The notes under the pieces: model-generated | What the model was told of the DNA's origin: nothing | Databases searched by the model: none | What the model saw: only the letters and a program-made list of their open reading frames with translations | Translations under genes and position numbers: made by a program | Assembly (NCBI GenBank): GCA_039720395.1 | Contig: CM077822.1 | Location: forward strand, 21,163,267 to 21,227,266 | Direction of reading: 5' to 3' | Source of the DNA: Liquidambar formosana | Taxonomy: Eukaryota; Streptophyta; Magnoliopsida; Saxifragales; Altingiaceae | Length of the DNA: 64,000 nucleotides | Shown: piece by piece, positions 1 through 12,708 of the stretch | Layout of the letters: each line of letters begins with the position of its first letter | Numbering within the stretch: position 1 is the first letter of the stretch

Positions 1-254
1 TCAGACTGCCAATCCGATCTGGGATTAATAACTATGATTTCAATAACTAAGATGTGCACATGACGATCAAGTGTAGTTGAAAGGATTTTTTCTTTTTTTT
101 TTGGATAAGTGATAGGATCTTTTCCCCTCATTACCCGACCATCTAGCTAGCAAGTAGCAACTAGAATATATAACTAGTATTATTGTTATTATTTTTCTTG
201 CTTATCTAGTATCTATATATGCGTACTTCTATGTGCATTTATGATTGTATGTAT

Positions 255-1743
255 TAGGGGTGTTAGTGGATTGGTTTGGTTCGGTTTTAGGGTAGATTTC
301 AAACCAAACCATTATACTTCGGTTTTGTTCTTACCAAACCATACTATAAAAAAACCAAACCAAACCAAAAAATTTCGGTTTGGTTTGGTTTGGTTCAGTT
401 TTAACCTATCAAGTAGCAACAAATAATTGAAAATGAAAAAAATTGTTGGAAAATAAAATATGGAAGCTACAAGTAAACAAAGCAGAAACTTATCAAACTG
501 AGGCGTGTGAGAACACTACCTTTAAACGTAGATCGTGCCCCACGGAACAAGTTGCTCAGTGCAGATGGACAGTGGCGGCCTACTCTCCAGGGTACAATAG
601 TCACATCTCCCGCAAGCGTGCACTCGCAATGCCGGAGAGATGTGAATAGCTCAAATGACTCCTTCGTAGAACAAGAATTGCAGACCTATAAAATTTAGAA
701 CTGCAGAACTGAAAATAATAACTCGAAATATAGAGAGAGGAGAAGAGAGGAGAAGAGAGCGCTACTGGGAAAGGGTGGAAGGACCCCTTTATATAGTGTT
801 TAGAAAGTGAAACTGCTGCAAAGAATTAAATAAAAAAATTTATTTACAAAATAAATTTTGAAACTGTCAGCTTGGTCCGACCCAGAAGGCCCAATAAAAA
901 GCACGCCTGCGTCGCGCCTGACTAAGTCAATTTTCGGGACGATAAAAAGTGGCCAGACCTGCGCACACACGCGAAGCCAAATATCCGGGATTTGCACCCC
1001 CCCCTGCGCGCATGTCGCACCCGACTAAGTTGGTTTTTGGACCCCTGTCCCGCAAATTGATCAATTGGGCTTCGACTCGTGCGCACGTGGGCCTCCTTAA
1101 ACTCTACCACATGTTAACCAAACATAAAGAGTATAAAGGTATATAAACACAAGACAAGGCTTTATAGATTTCCAATGTGGGATAAGGTGTTTTGGGCCAA
1201 CAACAAGATTACACAAGAATAAGGAAGTATTTTGAAATACCCACTATATACAACAAAAATGACATGTCAAACTCCCAATAAAAACATTTTTAATAAAAGC
1301 ATTACATTAGCAACTAAAAAAAACATTAAACATTGTATCAAAATGGAAACATATTGACATATGTCAATACAATTTCAAGTTTCCAATCTAATACATGAAT
1401 ATCACTAGTCACTTAGTCAATACTCACTATTCAGTAGGTTTTGTACTCCAGTAAATTCAGTACTATTATTTTGAATCTATTACCTATTCTGCCCTTATTA
1501 GAATAGGAAATTTACAAAATAAAGTTTGACATATAATATATAAAATTATTTATATATTATATATTTTTCAGTTTTTTGGTTTGGTTTGGTTTTTTAAACA
1601 TGAAAACCAAAACCAAACTAATTTAATTCGGTTTTCTAAAATTAGAACCAAAACCAAACCCAATGACAAAAAAACCAAACCAAACCAAGCCGGTTTGGTT
1701 CAGTTCTGTTCTCAGTTTTAAAACTAAACCACTAACACCCCTA
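255..1743. mobile_element. Non-autonomous hAT-type transposon
   Basis: The ends are inverted: TAGGGGTGTTAGTGG at 255 and CCACTAACACCCCTA at 1,729-1,743. Both ends are followed inward by GGTTTGGTTTGGTT-type subterminal repeats. An exact 8-bp target duplication GTATGTAT flanks it at 247-254 and 1,744-1,751, which is diagnostic of the hAT superfamily. The paralogous copy B near 37,140 has an uninterrupted run of GTATGTAT units, so the empty site is visible. No transposase frame is present. The interior at about 500-1,230 is GC-richer, with a CCTTTATATAG box near 787, and may itself be a nested insertion. Confidence 0.87.
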
Positions 1744-2320
1744 GTATGTATGTATGTGGACATTTAATTATGCACACATGATCCCTGTGAGCACACAATA
1801 CCTTAAATATCCCACTATAATGAAGGAGAGAATCATGTGTACTGGGTAGTAGATTTGAGCTCAAAATTTCTCATGTTTTAGGTCGTCAGAATGCCCTCTT
1901 CATGAGGCAAGATTCAACCAACTATAATCTTAAAAAGTTGAGATTATTTTGCTAAAGTTGGACATTTGATTTTTTCTTTTTTCTTTCTTCTTTTTTTTTT
2001 TTTCATTAGTACGAACCGTTTCATTGATAAATAAAATCGGATGATGATTGTTTCCTACAAAAAAATAATAATAATAATAATACTAAATAAAAATGGATGT
2101 ATGTTTTAAAATTTGCTTTTGTGATATATGGATAAAATGCATAGAAATATGCATGCAATGGACTTGTAACCATTTTTTTTCTTTTAAACATTCGATATTA
2201 TTATTAACATTGACTTACCCAACTATTTGGGAAATCTCAACACAAATCACTCCGACTCTTCAAATCTAGGTTATAAAAGAGTAATTTCTTTAAGAAAATA
2301 CTCCAACATTTTTGTTTCCT

Positions 2321-2351
2321 CCCCCCCCCCCCCCCCCCCGCCCCCGCCCCC
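2321..2351. repeat. Poly-C tract
   Basis: Nineteen consecutive C residues (2,321-2,339) are followed by G, C5, G and C5. The equivalent place in copy B near 37,625 has only about five C. It is a simple-sequence expansion with potential to form a G-quadruplex on the minus strand or an i-motif. Confidence 0.9.
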
Positions 2352-4659
2352 GGTGGCAGTCAAGGAATTGGAGAATTTTAAAATTAAGTATAGAAAATAG
2401 TGTAGAAGGATATAGGAAACCTACTTTTTTTTGAGGGATGGACTATGGTAGTTTTGTCTATAGAGGACTAGGGTCTTGAAGTAGAGTTGTTGTTTTATTA
2501 GGTGGGAGTAATATAGTAAATTTGGGAAACTTAATTGTATGGTATCATGGTGACGAGGGATGTTTGTGACACTCTTTTAAATGATGGTTGTGTGCTTTTA
2601 TTCAGGACATTTTGAGCCTATTTTTTTTATCGTAATTATTTTATTTTATTTTACATTCTTAACGTCTTCCTTTTTTCCCCTCCTTTGAAAAATCTAAATT
2701 TAGGGGCAATTGATAAAGGGGAAAGGGATTTGAGAATTCAATAGATAGAAGAAACCCACGCCCTGAGATTTTGCGCCCTCACTTAGTTTGGCAGGTTAGT
2801 AGAAGATTAACATGGGCAGCACAATTTTGGAACAGACATGTACTTAGTGGGCATTGCACTCCTTACTTCCAGTGAGTGTCTAGAACAGCTGCAACAATAG
2901 AAGTTTTTTTAGTATTTTATTCTGTATTGTTCTCCATCAACATAAAAATGGTTATTGTTCTCCATCAACATAGGTGTGGTGGTGTTTTCTTAAAATAGAA
3001 TTCACTCCAAAACTTATTGTCCTTCCATGAAATTCAGTAGGATACGCTCTTGGTCATTAGATGGAGAACATCTATCCAAATTGTGTTGATAAGAACAAAT
3101 CACTATGGAGGATCTATGGGACATATAAGCATGTCCCTATGTCCATAATGAACAAGGTGGCTATTGTGGTATCTTTTCAAAACAGCTATTTCATTTCAGG
3201 CTCTCATTAATATTTTGAAATCGACTTGTTTTCAAGTGCCAGATCAAAATTTTTGTGTCTCGATCATCATTCATAGTTTATGTGATATGCTTCACTCTTT
3301 GGTCCCATTTCATGGCTCATTTTATTTATTGCTTCCTTTTGTTCATTTGTGGGTTTAATTTCAATTTTTACCCAAATAACTTTCAAGAGTTTCATAACAT
3401 AAAAAAGCTGGTTCCTGCACAATTGCAATGCAAGGTCAGACGGTTTTTTTTTTTACTTCCTTCTGAGTTGCTAATTTTGGCATTTCCGATGTTGGTGGTC
3501 CATTGTTATCAAAAGCTTAGTCATGTATTGCTGCGCTACCTGCCAAATTGGTAGGCCTATCTAGAAATGGAACCAGAATCAGCTAGTGGCTTGTTTTGGC
3601 ACTTCCTACTTTGATTTCTAGAATGATTCGTAAGGCATGTATTTTGTGGTGCTTGCTTTTTGAATGACTATATAGATGGGTCACATGCGATGGGTAAACT
3701 ATATTAATGCGATATATAATGCCAATGGGGCCTTTCTGATTCAGAATCACTTAGCATATGAATCATAACTGTCAAAGATGCCTATACCCTGTTTTGCTCG
3801 ACGGAGATCAAATTCTTGGAAGCTAAGGATATCAATGCCAATGGGGCCTTTCTGCTTCAGTGACAACATCTTTGGTATCCTTGGTCAATTGGTTGTGTTC
3901 AACATCTTTATGACATTCTTGAGAAGTCTCATTTCTTTTTCTTTTTTTTCTTTTTCTCAATTTGTGGAATAGGCAACTAATTACACTTTCGGTGGTTAAT
4001 TACATTTTTTAAGGTTTTATAAAAAATATAAAAAATTTTTATGAAAATTAATCGCGTCTACTAAAAAAACATAATTCTGAATAGCTTTTTTGGAAGAGTA
4101 TTCTATTAACTATTGTCCACATAGTCTCTTTGATGGGTAAAATTAATCAGATTATGGGAGAGTATGGACCCAGAACAATAGCCTCGTACAGAGTCTTAAG
4201 TCTTCTCTCTCTCCTTCCTGTGATCTTTTATCTCCTCTGTTGGGCAATATGGTCAATTCATTATAAAATAGCGTGGGAGCAAAGTTTGTGTCTTTGGCAA
4301 TAACGCTAGCCTCTATAAAACCTCAAACTTCATAGATTTGCAGAGGAAATTTGAATAAGCAAAGCGTTTGGTTCTGATGGGCAGAAAATGTCAAATTTTA
4401 GTGTAAAGGAATGAGCGGTTAAATTTCATTTTACAATACACATATACAAGGGTGAAAAATGAATTAAGGGCTGTGCTAGCATGACAAATTGTAAAAGTAA
4501 TGACAGTCAAATTATGACCACATATGGATTTTAATTTATTTTAAAAAAAATTATCATTTATTATTTAATCTACATAGACTTGGGCATTGGGGCTGAACAT
4601 GAAATTCTTTTAGAGAAAAAGAAAACACTTTCATAACAACTTATTATTACTTTTGTAAT

Positions 4660-5159
4660 TGTTAAAAATATGGGTCATTGGGTTATGACCCAAACCCATG
4701 GTCCGCCCACGTGTGGGTGCTGGACCCAGTGGTTAAGTCCCCTATTCCATGAGGTTTCCTAATTGCACTTGGAAACCAATTCCTACTAGGGTTTGGACTG
4801 TGGAATAGGGGCACATATATAATGAATGCCTCTCTTAGTGATTGAGACACACCACAACACAGAACACAGCAGCCTCCATTGTTCTCTCTCTAGTATTCTC
4901 TCTCTAGGATCACCATTGTTGCCTAGTGGATTTGGTAGTGTGGATTGCGTGGGAGGACTCTAGTAGCGATCCCTATGGCTATCACGACATTGAGGAGCAT
5001 ACACGGAGGTTAGACTCGCAGTGGAGGAGCAACCATTCGTGCAGTGACTACGTGGAGCTTGTAACAACAACCGACAAACATCCTCGGGTCTCTTCCGCTT
5101 AAGGTATGTCCTTGGACCCGTTATTGAGTGCTATATGCAGTAGATATAGCGTATTTACA
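4660..5159. mobile_element. Solo LTR (500 bp)
   Basis: The sequence begins TGTTAAAAATATGGG and ends GCGTATTTACA, so it has TG...CA termini. It is flanked by an exact 5-bp duplication GTAAT at 4,655-4,659 and 5,160-5,164. Copies B (near 42,695) and C (near 61,935) read straight through this point as TTTTTGTAATAA, so both are empty sites. A TATA-like ACATATATAA lies near 4,812, followed by CT-rich sequence, as expected for an LTR promoter. No internal domain or second LTR is nearby, which fits unequal LTR recombination. The parent family was not identified. Confidence 0.87.
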
Positions 5160-6244
5160 GTAATGATAGACATAGGTGTCAACAAAAAAAGTGTGGCTCA
5201 CATGCTGGCAATGTGTCCTCCTGACCATGTGTTCTAAACTTCTAATGTTTTTGTGTCCAATCCTAATCGGTCGCAGAAGGAGATTAATTGAGAACAAGGT
5301 CGGCATTAGGCTTCTTATTCTATTGGTCATTTGTAATGTATCAAATGCTTAGGCCCAATCCAACTTGTTGCCACCCATAATCTGAAAGTATCCCATTAAT
5401 CCTGTATAATTAGGATTTTTAAACTTAGACAATTAAGAAAGGGTCACCTTCACTCCACCTACTTGTGCAAGCCTGGACATGGGTGGTCAATTTAGAGAAT
5501 TTCTAACATCTCTTAACAGTATAACAAGGGGACCTTCTATTGCTTGTTTTTTTCCTCTTAGTTTTTTTTCTCTGGTTAAACTACTATACAAAAATGTGTT
5601 CAAAGTTCTAGATTTTGTATTTTTTTTTAGTGGTTTTTTAGTCTTTTTGATGCCGCGCGACATGCACCTGTTTTGTAGCTTTTTCTTTTCTTCGGTCCAA
5701 CTTTTGTAGCTGTGTTTGCCAAAGAACTGAGGACTATTTTTCTCTTCAGGCTTGTTGAAAAATAGAGGTCTTGAGAGAGACACATTTCTTTTGTATTTTA
5801 TCAGTTTTTGAATGAATTTTCCTTTGGCTTTCTCATTCTAGAAAGCAGCCAAGTGGATTAACCAAAACAAACAGAAAGGTTTGATTGTTAAGATCATGAT
5901 CTCTTATGTGAACTGGCACCAATAGTTTGTGAGGAGGTGGGAAGTCCCATTATCCAAATATGAAGTACTGGCTGGGGGAAAAGGTTTTGTCTTCTATTCT
6001 ACTAGATGACGAGGCAAGGCATCGATCTTCTTTTCTCGTCCAATCCTTCTTCTAAAATAGTTGAATAAATTAAATGAAATTAAAGTAAAAATAATTACTA
6101 AAGAGTTAACCAAATGGTAATGAATTAAAGCACTCCCAACGCTTTCCAAATTTTATACTTTAACCCCCACCGCCTGTGTGCGGATAAGCCGCCACACCTC
6201 TAAGACTGTGACCAAAATATTTAGAAGAATAAATAAATAGAAGG

Positions 6245-6772
6245 GCAAACTACATATTAGTGCCACCAACTTTATCCTAAATTTCAATGTGGTGTATGAA
6301 CTTTCAATTTGCACAATTTAGTGCACTAACTTTGCATATGTGTGTCAATGTGAGAAATTACTGGACGGACGTTTAGTATCTAACGGAGAAGCTGACATAG
6401 CGGTAGCTGGCGCCGACGTGGCATATCCCTGGTGCCCAGCTCACTCAAATTTCCCCCATGTTCATGTCACGTGAGCTGCACGTGAGGAGTAGTTGCCCTT
6501 TACTCATTCTACTCGCCAATTCAGCTCACGTGCTGTGCACGTGATACACTTTACGATCTCTATGTCTCCTGGGCACGATCTAGGGCTGGTTAGAGTGTGC
6601 GATTGCAAAGCAGTGAGAGCGATTGAGTGAGAGAGACCCAATGGCGATGGAGGGCACCTGATCTGGACAGCGCTAAGTTGACGCTAGGGCTTGAAATTTG
6701 CTGGGTTTTTGTACAGGAGACGAAGGGGGCGAGATTGATTTTGAGACGAAGGGGGCGAGATCGATTTTGTGG
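6245..6772 (+). repeat. MULE left terminal inverted repeat
   Basis: This arm pairs with 12,839-13,340 in inverted orientation over about 500 bp. Shared blocks include the start, ACGGACGTTTAG, GGCGCC with ACGTGGCATATCC, GGGCACGATCTAGGG and GACGAAGGGGGCGAGA. The last block is present twice here, at about 6,719 and 6,745. Several ACGTG motifs make the arm look promoter-like, which is usual for MULE TIRs that drive the transposase. Confidence 0.85.
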
Positions 6773-7224
6773 TAAGTGTCACTAAACTTAAGATTTTTGG
6801 GTTTAATCATGATTAATTATGTGGGAAAAATGGATTAGGGGTTGACTAATTGTTGATTTGAATATTATATACTTTGCTTGGGGATTTTATATTTGAAATA
6901 GTACATCTATTTGCGTGCGCATGGTGAAGGTTTTATATTGCAACTGAAATGGGTTTTTATATATTGTAACACTTTTGGGGATAACCCACTTTTGGTCCCC
7001 CACTACACTATCAACTACATATTATATGCTATTCACTTTTGGGGATAACCCACTTTTGGTCTCCCACATATCATCCAACAGGTGCAATAATTCAAATCTG
7101 AAAATTACGAACCAATAGTGATCTTTACATGCAACCGATAGTGACCTTCACATGCAATTTTTACTTGGGAAAAACTTCATTTTTTTGTTATGTTTCTGAC
7201 TTGAAATCTTCTATATGTGCAGTC

Positions 7225-10200
7225 ATGTCTGTAATCGATTTTGTTTTACACTATGGAGGAAATCTTGTCACACAGCCAAAATTTAATTATGTAGGAGGCA
7301 GCATTGAGGTACTTCATGATATTGACATAGACTTCGTAGGGGTGCCTGACTTTGGTGTTGTGTTAAAGGATTTAGGGTATTTGAAGTACAGAATCTGTGG
7401 TATGTTATTCTTGGAGAAGATTTTAGTACGGGACTTCAACAGCTGGCGACAGACAAAGATGTGTTGGAGATGGTAGGGTGTTTAGGACCATTGGACTTGG
7501 AAATGCATGTTTAAGTTGAACATGCAGTTGAAGAAGGAATTTATGATCTTGTTGTGGATGAAGAAGATACCACTGAAGTTAGTGCAGGATTTGCAGAAAG
7601 TTACCAGGCTAACATTGAAGAGGATGGTGATGATCTTGAGGGGGATGAAGAAGATATCAATGAGGTTGATGCAAGAGTTGAAGAAAGTTTCAATGGTGAC
7701 AGTGAAGATGATGGTGAGGAAGATATGTATAATGTTGGTTTACAATATGAAGATGATAATGCTGGAATGGGTGCAAACTGTGAAGCAAATGAAGGTCATA
7801 GTGGTTTTGAGGATCCTGTTAGTGACAATAATGATTCTGCTGATGGTGACTTTTTTGTATCCTTTGAAAAAGCACCCCATTCATACTATAGAGACTTAGA
7901 CACCTTTATTAGTGGGAATGACTCATCAGATGATGATAGTGGACCAAAGAAACCACGATACCTTGAGTATAAGGAGCCTAAAGACATTAAGAACATTGAG
8001 TTTGAGATAGGGAAAGCTTTCCAAGATCCACAACCACTAAAAGTCGCTATATGAAATTATGCAATTGCTAGCGGTTATAACATTCGGTTCTTGAGGAATA
8101 CCAATGATAGGGTGACTGCAAGATGTGTGGAGGGGTGTGATTGGTATATGACTGCATCCTATATGCAGTTGGAGAAAACCTTTCAAATAAAAGTTTATAA
8201 ACCAGATCACACATGTGCGAGGGCATTTAAGAATAGGTAGGTTAACTATGCATGGTTAATTAAACAGTATTTGGATAAATTTAGAACTAATCCAGATTGG
8301 AAGTTGCCAGATTTTCAAAACAAAGTCATGGAGGATTTTGTAGTCAAAATATCTAGGAGTCTAGCATATAGGGCTAGGAGGTTGGCCCTAGAAATGATTG
8401 ATGGCTCCCACCAAGAGTAGTTTACAAGGATGTGGGATTATGCAGCAGAGCTTTTGAGGACAAATCCAGGGAGCACCATGCAGCTTCTCACTGACACAAG
8501 AGATGGCCCCAATGCACAACTTGTATTCAAGAGATTTTATGTCTGTCTTCATGCCATAAAGAGTGGATTTAGAGTTGGATGTAGGCCACTAATTTGAGTA
8601 GATAGATGTCACCTTAAAGGACCTAGTGGGATGCAGTTGCTTGTAGCTGTTGGTTGGGATCGAAATGATCAGATATATCCTATAGCATATGCTATGGTGA
8701 AAGTTGAAACCAAAGACGCATGGATTTGGTTTTTGACACATCTATTTGGGGATATAGGATCACCAAATCATCATAAGTGGTGCTTCATTTCAGATCAACA
8801 AAAGGTATACATGAAAACTTAACTTTTTCAATATATTTATATTTATTTTGTTTCTTTTTGCATATATTGCATCTAATATCTTACAAATTTGTTGCTTATT
8901 ATGTTCTTTAATAGGGTCTGTTGCTTGCATTTAAGGAGGTAGCTCCTACTGTTAAACACCGGTTTTGTGTTAGGCACCTCTATGGTAACTTTAGCAAGCA
9001 ACACAAGGGGAAGCAGTTGAAAGATGCCATGTGGGATGCAACAAGAGCCACCACTGTGGCTGATTTTGAGAAGGAGATGAAGAGGATCAAGGACATAGAG
9101 GCAGCAGCTCATACATACCTATTGGCTTTACAACCAAATTAGTGGACCAGGTCTGCTTTCAGCACATTTTGTAAATGTGATGCCCTTTTGAACAATATGT
9201 GTGAATCTTTTAATGGGTATATTTTAGAAGCAAGGGATAAGCTTATTATAAAAATGCTTGAAATAGTTAGAAAAGCCTTAATGATGAGAATGCAGGAAAA
9301 GAGAGAATTCATAAAGAATTATAAAGGGCCAATATGTCCAAATATTCAAAATAAATTGGAAGATTTGAAAGTTGAAAGCAGGAAGTGTTTGCCCACTTGG
9401 TGTGGACAACGCATATATGAGGTCAAGTGTTTTCCTGATAAGTACATTGTGGACTTGGATGCAAGGATTTGCAGTTGTAGGAAATGGGACCTCACTGGTA
9501 TACCATGCATCCATGCCATTTCTACCATTCGCCATGCAAATGAAAAGCCTGAGGATTATGTGAATAAAGCATATACAATTGAGACATACGTACAAGAGTA
9601 CATATGAGCATATGATATACCTAGTGTCTAGTGAGAAGTTTTAGGCAAAGACCGGACGTCCTATTGTGCATCCTCCCTCACAAAGAAGGCCCCCTAGCAG
9701 GCCAAAGAAACTAAGAAGGAGAGAGCCAGATGAGCTACGCGACTCTTATAAGATTTCAAAGAAGCATGTACAAATGAGGTGTGGAAAATGTCATCGATAT
9801 AAGCACAATAGGAAGACATGTAAAGGTCAAGTTGCTCCTAAAAAGGGAAAGGCTCCTGTAAGTAAATACTGTAGTTGGTTTTCTAGATTTATGGTAACAT
9901 TTTAAAAATTTTGTATTTATATTATAATGTTTTTTTCTCAATTTACAGGCTAAGAACAAAGGGCAAGCAATTGGGGGAGGTAAAAAAAGAGGAGGAAGTG
10001 CATCTAATAGAAGTGGCAAGGTGCAGCAGGCAAGTGTGAGCACTAGTATTGGGTCTAATAGAAGTGGAAATGTGCAACAAGCAAGTAGGAGCACTGGTGT
10101 TGGGTCTAATATAAGTGGACATGTGCAACATGCAAGTGGGATTACAGGTGTTAGGTCTACAGGTGCTGGAAAGGTGCAGCAGCAACGTAGGAGCATCGAT

Positions 10201-10729
10201 ATGGGTTCAATTGGTGCAAACAGGGTGCGAGTACACCCAAGCTAAAGTAGTGGGGCTGCATCTGCAAATGCTGACAGGGTGAAACAAACTAATTATGACC
10301 CAGCAACTCAAAATGTAAGTATATGATTATAATGATTATATTCTAACATAAAACAAATGTAATTTTATATGGTTTTTTGTTACTAATTATGTTATCTTTT
10401 GATTGTATTTGGTGGACAGTCAAGGACACAAAATGCACCATTCTTTTAGCATGGAAAGCCATGCATTCTAGCAAGCTCTTTTCAAGTAATGCATTTCTTG
10501 GTTTAAAACAAAATGGATTGAAATTTGGTTGCCCTTTTCTTATTTATTTAGGATTTAATGCACATACTAAAATTTGTATAAATTTCTAATTCATATGTAG
10601 AATCCAACCAGGTGGTATGGAAAATTCATGTCACAACATGGAAGTTTTAGCCAAGGACAAAGTACTGCTAGTGGAGGGAAACAAGTACATGGAAAAGCAA
10701 ATAGCTCCAAGGGGAAAAATGTGACTTGA
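7225..10729 (+). pseudogene. MuDR-type transposase, decayed
   Basis: The frame starts MSVIDFVLHYGG, the PB1-like N-terminal domain of plant MULE transposases. It continues through an acidic spacer (7,560-7,960), a MuDR DNA-binding region (about 7,990-8,230), the MULE DDE core (8,590-9,240: DxCHLKG, then SDQQK/GL across a GT-AG intron at 8,805-8,914, then NMCESFN), a SWIM zinc finger CSCRKWDL...CIH near 9,470 and a CCHC knuckle (CGKCHRYKHNRKTC) near 9,781. A glycine/serine tail with imperfect repeats follows, from 9,949. A 2-nt insertion at about 7,396 and a change near 9,602 shift the frame. Stops lie at 7,512, 8,052, 8,238, 8,418, 8,595, 9,140, 9,642 and 10,243. It cannot make an active enzyme. 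The last exon ends TGA at about 10,727. Confidence 0.87.
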
Positions 10730-10965
10730 TGAATTTTGTATTTTGAAGATGTTATTTTGTGTTATGGAACATGGGATATGAAATTTTGTATTTAGAATAT
10801 GGTATTTTGTGTTTTGGAATATGGGGAGATGAGATTTTGTATTTCGTTCTTCAGTTTTAGGTGAAGAACCATGCATTGAACTGTTCATATTTTGTAGACA
10901 ATGATATGTGTCATGATGTCTTCCCCTTTATAGCATATATATCAATCAGTTATAGTTGGTTTGTT

Positions 10966-11148
10966 TTATATGTTGGATGCTGGTGCACCACCTCTTAAGC
11001 CAGTGTAAGTGAAGAAGACCCCATTAAGCTTGCTCTCATCAACACCATTAAGGATAGTAAAGTCATTGATTGTTTCAGGGTCTAATACATGGAAATGGGC
11101 AATTAGGATGAGGGCCAATGCTCCAAGAAGTGTGAAGGATTTCGCCAT
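10966..11148 (-). pseudogene. Captured germin-like protein first-exon fragment
   Basis: On the minus strand a 60-codon frame starts MAKSFTLLGALALILIAHFH, a hydrophobic signal peptide. It then has DPETINDF and FFTYTGLRGG, matching the start of secreted germin-like (cupin) proteins of the GLP9 type (DP....DF.......FFT.TG.R). The cupin barrel and its metal-binding histidines are absent. The frame stops at 10,966, where MULE sequence resumes. It lies inside the MULE and opposite to the transposase, so it looks like a host fragment transduplicated by the element (Pack-MULE behaviour). The frame has no internal stop. The exact capture edges and the donor gene are not in this window. Confidence 0.62.
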
Positions 11149-11300
11149 GTCTTGGGCTCTTGGCCGGGGATTGGGAGGGTGGTAGTATAAGTTAAAAGAC
11201 AGTAAAAATGATAAAAGGTGTAGTGAGAAGAATGATGTAGGGAATGGCTATATATAGCAGTTTTGAGGAGTGGTGCATGGTGTGTGATTTTAGTGGGTTC
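11149..11300 (-). promoter_or_regulatory. Captured germin-like promoter with TATA box
   Basis: Reading the minus strand, a clear TATA element CTATATATAG sits at 11,257-11,248, about 100 nt before the ATG at 11,148. The spacing fits a plant 5' untranslated leader. It suggests that the MULE carried the promoter together with the first exon. Activity is not shown. Confidence 0.5.
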
Positions 11301-12708
11301 CTTATATGCCCAATAAGATTACTTGGTGGTTTTCATCCTCATGAAGCACAATTGTTTTATCTCAGGTTAAATTAAACACAGTTTGTGGATTTATATGTTT
11401 GGAATGCATTTATATGTTTGGAATTTGATACAAAGTTTAAGCACAATATTTGTCATAGATAAATTGAATAGTATCAGTTAATCGTAGCTTGTTTGGATAC
11501 ACAGATTTTTGAAACACTTATTGATTGATTTTGATTAATTGAATAAGTTTCTCTCCTAACTGGGCCACATTTCTTTGTTTTTTTTGTTTTTTTGAAAGGA
11601 GGGATGGGGATGCTTCCAAAACTAGGAGGATTTCTTTACCAAATGACAATGATAGGCCTTGATTTCCTTTATCCATTAAAAATTACAAATGAAGCAGGCA
11701 AACCCATCTCCTTTGAATCTTAGTTGCAATAATTTAGCTAAAAGAAAGCATTGGCAAGGGATTACAGAAGATGTCATGGGCGAGTTAGATGGCATATTCT
11801 GTTCTAACCAATTACCAACAATATGACAGGTTGCCATTTAGGTTGCCATTTATAGGTGCTTTTGGTGGTTGGCACAAAATCTCAATATGTATGATTGTGT
11901 TGGCTTTTTTGGCCCACTTCAAGAGAGCTTTATTGACCAAAATGAACGCAAGCAATATGACAACATTTTAAGCTTAACAAATACTTTCATTGCCATTCAA
12001 AAAAGAGGAAACGAATCCTCTCTGTTCATTCCATTACAAACATTTTTTGGGCATCATTGCTACAAAATGCAAATCACCTTTTCAACATATTACTACAAAA
12101 ACCACATCACTACTTCTTCAGCACCCATCTTCTAAGACAGAAATAGCACCCCTCCTCCATTCCTCAAGCTTTTTTTCTTACTCAAATATATCAGCACAAC
12201 CCCAATGGTAATTACCCAGGAAATCACCAATGCAACCCAATAAATCCTTTCCCTTGCCCAGTATCCTTCAATCCTTCAAAGCAATCTGGAGATAATTCGC
12301 TTTGATCGTAGGCAAATTGGTGGATCAAGCTAACTGAAGTACCCACAAGAACCATTAGCCTGCCAAAAAAAAAAAAAAACTATTAAACATTTAGTGTCAT
12401 TGGGTGATAAACATTTGCAAACAAATATATAAACCAACAAATTACCTTGTAATTTGGGCAACCATAAAACCTACAACTAGGGTTATTATCTGTCCACGAA
12501 GTCCATATCCTAGACCTGTCTCCACAATAACAATGATTTGCCTCCTATCCTACCATCTACTAACCCCATTTCAAGATGGTGATGAAGATTAGTGCCACAA
12601 TACCCCACATTACTCAAATTGAATAAAGAATACACAAATTTAATGGGTTAGAGTCTAACATACCATAACAGAGGATGAGGAAGATTGCGAAGATATAGTT
12701 GAACGAGG

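Noticed and set aside
5487..5783. 98-codon minus-strand frame, and its paralogue at 42,851-43,407
   Set aside because: K/E/S-rich low complexity from T-rich DNA; the two paralogues do not preserve the frame.
7507..7899. 130-codon frame overlapping the MULE transposase
   Set aside because: Methionine/leucine-rich shadow of the acidic spacer; the homologous protein reads in the other frame.
11789..12211. Frames of 60-88 codons in the MULE interior
   Set aside because: No domain, mutually overlapping and without splice logic; treated as noncoding element DNA.
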